From: Aurelia coerulea
Taxonomy: Eukaryota; Cnidaria; Scyphozoa; Semaeostomeae; Ulmaridae
NCBI GenBank assembly: GCA_039566865.1
Contig: CM076952.1
Coordinates: forward strand, 14,838,501 to 14,902,500
Length of the DNA stretch: 64,000 nucleotides
Direction of reading: 5' to 3'
Under the pieces are notes generated by a model. That model searched no databases. It worked only from the letters and a program-made list of their open reading frames with translations, and was not told the origin of the DNA. The position numbers and the translations under genes are program-made. Positions 60,858 to 64,000 of the stretch are shown in pieces. Each line of letters starts with the position of its first letter. Position 1 is the first letter of the stretch.

Positions 60858-62568
60858 AATAGCAAGAAGATAAGGCTCAAATCCTTACTGGTTGCCAGAG
60901 CATGCGGAAATCATCCAATTTCATGCTTGTCAGCCAATGAGATCACCGCTTTCTAGCCCCTGGAGACAAAATTGGTCGTTTGAGGTAAATTTTCTGGTAC
61001 CCTCACTAAAACTGAAATGGATGCTAGAATACTTCAGTTATTCGCAATTTTTTTTGATAAATCAGTTGTGGGGATGTCCGTCCAGAGTTGTTTACATGTT
61101 TAGGCACATAGCTTGTTTGGCGCCGGAGCTGCGTTCATTTTCCGGTCGAAGAATATTGACCTTCGTTGAAATATCTATAGAAATCGCTACAAATGAGATA
61201 TACAGATAAGAATTTCAGCAATTATGCATACTGACCTCAGCAATAACCCAAACTCCTTTACTGCTATCATATCTCAAAATTGGAGGCAATTTCTAATGAT
61301 TTCTGGTAGAGGTATCATTTGGGCCTAAGCTTGTCCTCGCTTAAAACTCATTCCATTGCACTTAAAAGGTAATGGTAAAATTCTAGAGCTGAATAATGCA
61401 CTTACCCATGACTCAGGCACCAGTTTGACTTCGTTTGCCTTTTTTACATTAGCAATTTTTTATAAGAAACGACCAGTTGTGGGTGAATTGCAAAAACTTT
61501 CCTCGGTCCATATTTTTATCTGCACAGTCTATCCGCTTCAAACAACAAACAGTGAACTTTGTATCATAAAAGTCTTGCATCACAAAACATTCCTATAGAA
61601 CGATTCCATGCGCCTTAGCGAGGCACTCGTGAATTGTTTTCACGCATTTGGTTCAATCAGTCAATGCAAACAAACAAAAGTGCAAAACCGGGTGTCTTTT
61701 TTAGCGAACCTAAAACAATGTTTTGTTCTTTTTATGTTTTGCATTGATTGAAATAAGAACGAAAAGAACGAAATGCGTGAATACAATTCACGAGTGCCTC
61801 GCTAAAGCGCATGGAATCGTTCAAAAGGAATGTTCTGTGATGCAAGACTTTTATGATACAATGTCAAAGTTCACTGTTTGTTGTTTGAAGCGGAGAATCT
61901 GTGTAGAGAAAAATATGGACCGAGGAAAGTTTTTGCAATTCGCCCACAACTGGTTGTTTCTTACAAAAATTTGGCAAATTAAAGAAGGCAAACGAAGTCA
62001 AACTGGTGCCTGAGTCATGGGTAAGCGCATTATCTAGCTCAAGAACTTTACCATTACTTTTTAAGTGCAATGGAATGAGTTTTAAGCGAGGACAAGCTTA
62101 GGCCCAAATGATGTCTCTACCAGAAATCGTTAGAAATTGCCTCCAATTTTGAGACATGATGGCAGTGAAAGAGTTTCGGTTATTGCTCAGGTCAGTATGC
62201 GTAATCGCTGAAATTCTTATCTGTATATCTCATTTGTAGCGATTTCTATAGATATTTCAACGAAGGTCAATATTCTTCGACCGGAAAATGAACGCAGCTC
62301 CGGCCCCAAACGAGCTGTGTGCCTAAACATGTAAACAACTCTTGACGGACATCCCCACAACTGATTTATTAAAAAAAATTGCAAATAACTGAAGTATTTT
62401 AGCATCCATTTCAGTTTTAGTGAGGGTACTAGAAAATTTACCTCAAACGACCGATTTTGTCTCCAGGGGCTAGAAAGCGGTGATCTCATTGGCTGACAAG
62501 CATGAAATTGGATGATTTCCGCATGCTTTGACAACCAGTAAGGATTTGAGCCTTATCTTAATAGCAAG
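60858..62568. mobile_element. 1.69-kb foldback element with perfect 9-bp target duplication
   Basis: AATAGCAAG at 60858-60866 and 62560-62568 flanks AAGATAAGGCTC...GAGCCTTATCTT (60867-62559). The arms are about 800 bp each and highly similar, with a spacer of about 65 bp near 61673-61737. They read as mirrored ORFs because of the palindrome. Long arms with a 9-bp duplication suggest a Mutator-like origin (inference). No transposase. The host LINE frame rejoins as gac-ttg-cta-ttt-cca. Confidence 0.92.
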
Positions 62569-62876
62569 TCAGTTTCGGCATTTCTAAGGTTGATAATATT
62601 GCGATCAGAATTTCTTACAAACAAATGCGAGAGATAATCAGGCGCGAGACCATTAACAGATTTAAATACAATTGTTGCAGTCTCACTTCTGATCATATCC
62701 CTCACAGTTGTCCATTTTAACTCTGTATTCAAAGTTTCGGCAGGAGCATCGTAGCTGCTATTTGTGATAATTCTAGCGGCACGATTCTGCAATTTTTAAA
62801 GCTTAACCAGTCGGAACTCAGCACAGTTCCCCCACACAGAACAGCAGTACCGAAAATGTTGCTCTACAGTACCTCT

Positions 62877-63071
62877 AAGGTGTTGTGGCGCAGTAGTGTA
62901 ATCCTCTGACTTTTCAGCCAGAACAGTCAGGCGGCGTGGGTTCGATACCCGGTAGGACCCCACCACTTGAGCGTCATGACAAGGGGTCGCGGACTCGATT
63001 AGGTCTGCTCTATTTCTGCGATCCCAGCGCTTGGCGCTGAAAAACGCAACTTCACCTTCACCTTCACCTTC
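62877..63071 (+). mobile_element. tRNA-derived SINE with TTCACC-repeat tail, copy 2
   Basis: Head AAGGTGTTGTGGCGCAGTAG with A box at 62886-62898, B box GGTTCGATACC at 62939-62949, body, and a CTTCAC repeat tail ending 63071. Aligns full length with the minus-strand copy at 22327-22520. Removal rejoins the LINE frame (tgc-aaa-tta-tat-aga-ggt on the minus strand); any target duplication is at most 1-2 bp. Confidence 0.88.
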
Positions 63072-63276
63072 TATATAATTTGCAAAGTACAGTTTGTAAC
63101 AAAAATTTAATTGCATATTTTAAAAGCCTAATGAATGGGAGACTTTGTCTTGAACGGATTTAATTTGCTCATCCCACATGAGGTACTGGTCAACTTGGAC
63201 ACCAAGATACTTAATACTGTCGACGAGTTCTACAGGGTAATCATCGATAACAAATGCAGGAGGATCCACAGTGTTT

Positions 63277-63975
63277 TCACCAATCTTTTTTAAGATTTAG
63301 TCTAGATCCGATTACCATTGCCCGAGTCTTAATTACATTCAAAGACAATTTATTGCCTTGAAGCCATTCTTTCAAACATCTAAATTCGCTGTTGAGCGTT
63401 TTAGTAAGATCCTCAATGCTCTTAAAGGAATAGGATATGCTAGTATCGTCGGCATACATCGTAGCTTTGCAGTTCTTCAAGGCGAATGGCAGATCATTTA
63501 TATAGATTAGGAAGAGTAGCAGACCTAAGCAAGAGCTTTGTGGAACACCACAGATGATGCTTTCGATGTCAGATTCCACTCCATTAACCTTAGTGAATTG
63601 ATGCCTACTGCTGAGATATGATTTGAACCATTGAAGTTCAAGACCTTGAATTCCGTACTTAGATAGCTTTTGAATAAGTATGGCATGATCAACAGTATCA
63701 AAAGCCTTTTTCAAATCACTGAAAATATTTCCTGTAAATTTTCCACGCTCAATATTACTGTGCCAGTCATTAGTGCCAGAAAGCAAGCAAGTTACAGTGG
63801 GATGCAGTGCTGTAAAGCCTGATTGGCCAGAATACAGAAGTTTATTTTTGTCTAGATAATCATATAATTGGGTGTAAATCAATTTCTCAAAGAGTCTTGC
63901 GAGAAATAGGAGTGCAGAAATCGGTCTATAATTGGAACGATTATTGTTTTTCTTCAATTTTAAAGATTGGGGCAA
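63277..63975 (-). pseudogene. LINE reverse transcriptase, fingers and palm
   Basis: 232 residues open: NYRPISALLFLARLFEKLIY, SGFTALHPTVTCLLSGTNDW, FSDLKKAFDTVDHAILIQKL (first catalytic Asp motif), ICGVPQSSCLGLLLFLIYIN (PQGS changed to PQSS), TMYADDTSISYSFKSIEDLT (YADD intact) and WLQGNKLSLNVIKTRAMVIG. A stop at 63277 separates it from the thumb at 63270-63120. The subfamily matches 34590-35470. Confidence 0.87.
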
Positions 63976-64000
63976 CCCTTGCAGTTTTCCAATGTTCAGG

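Larger units (their letters stand above)
60560..64000 (-). mobile_element. CR1/L2-like LINE (minus strand), opened by a foldback element and a SINE
   Basis: Coding runs from the window's right edge leftwards: RT 63975-63277, then through a SINE insertion (62877-63071), then 62876-62569, a foldback insertion, then 60857-60735 with the C-terminus NGQKAFAFRGAKIWNDL. The 3' UTR hairpin lies at 60577-60625. It continues beyond 64000. Confidence 0.88.

Noticed and set aside
60892..62534. Four mirrored ORFs resembling each other
   Set aside because: Mirror translations of a foldback element; similarity follows from the palindrome, not coding constraint.

Overview
This is eukaryotic (metazoan) nuclear DNA: AT-rich, no operons, canonical GT..AG introns, and dense with decayed transposable elements. 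The element mix (CR1/L2-like LINEs with an esterase ORF1, Penelope-like elements with GIY-YIG domains, restriction-like-endonuclease LINEs, THAP/P transposase, Ty3/gypsy and BEL/Pao debris, many long-TIR foldback elements, ATT/ATG microsatellites) best fits a marine invertebrate, most likely a cnidarian. That assignment is an inference; no species-diagnostic gene is present.

The only host gene I can support is syntaxin-18 (STX18), an ER Qa-SNARE, on the + strand. Seven internal coding exons (2601-2716, 5689-5760, 13336-13402, 24538-24641, 24769-24830, 52798-52856, 53981-54050) join in frame across 51.4 kb. The N-terminal exon(s) lie left of the window and the exon(s) for the rest of the SNARE motif and the membrane anchor lie to the right. 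Everything else in 2.7-54 kb is intron, mostly transposon.

Layout: 0-5 kb, TA-flanked and TTAA-flanked MITEs. 6-12 kb, a head-to-head Penelope terminal repeat, an inverted pair of an unknown repeat, one copy split by a LINE, and a second LINE. 13-18.6 kb, a LINE tail, then an RT gene interrupted by a TA-MITE and a TTAA-MITE. 19-24 kb, BEL/Pao debris, a THAP/P transposase, a tRNA-derived SINE and a TA-MITE. 25-35 kb, LINEs, a restriction-endonuclease LINE whose 5' half is inverted (twin-priming geometry) and whose 3' half is split by a 3.5-kb long-TIR transposon carrying a PIN/FEN-like nuclease gene, then more retroelement fragments. 36.7-40.8 kb, gypsy gag/protease/integrase/RT debris. 42.5-50.8 kb, one nearly full-length LINE opened by four successive insertions. 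50.8-52.2 kb, gypsy integrase. 53-58.2 kb, three Penelope fragments and another restriction-endonuclease LINE tail. 60.6-64 kb, a minus-strand LINE opened by a 1.69-kb foldback element with a perfect 9-bp target duplication and by a second copy of the SINE.

Insertion order can be read directly in many places, because removing an insert and one copy of its target duplication restores the host element's reading frame. The strongest leads are the nuclease-bearing long-TIR element, the twin-primed inversion in a restriction-endonuclease LINE, the SINE family with a TTCACC tail, the hammerhead-like cores in three Penelope tails, and the 9-bp-TSD foldback element.
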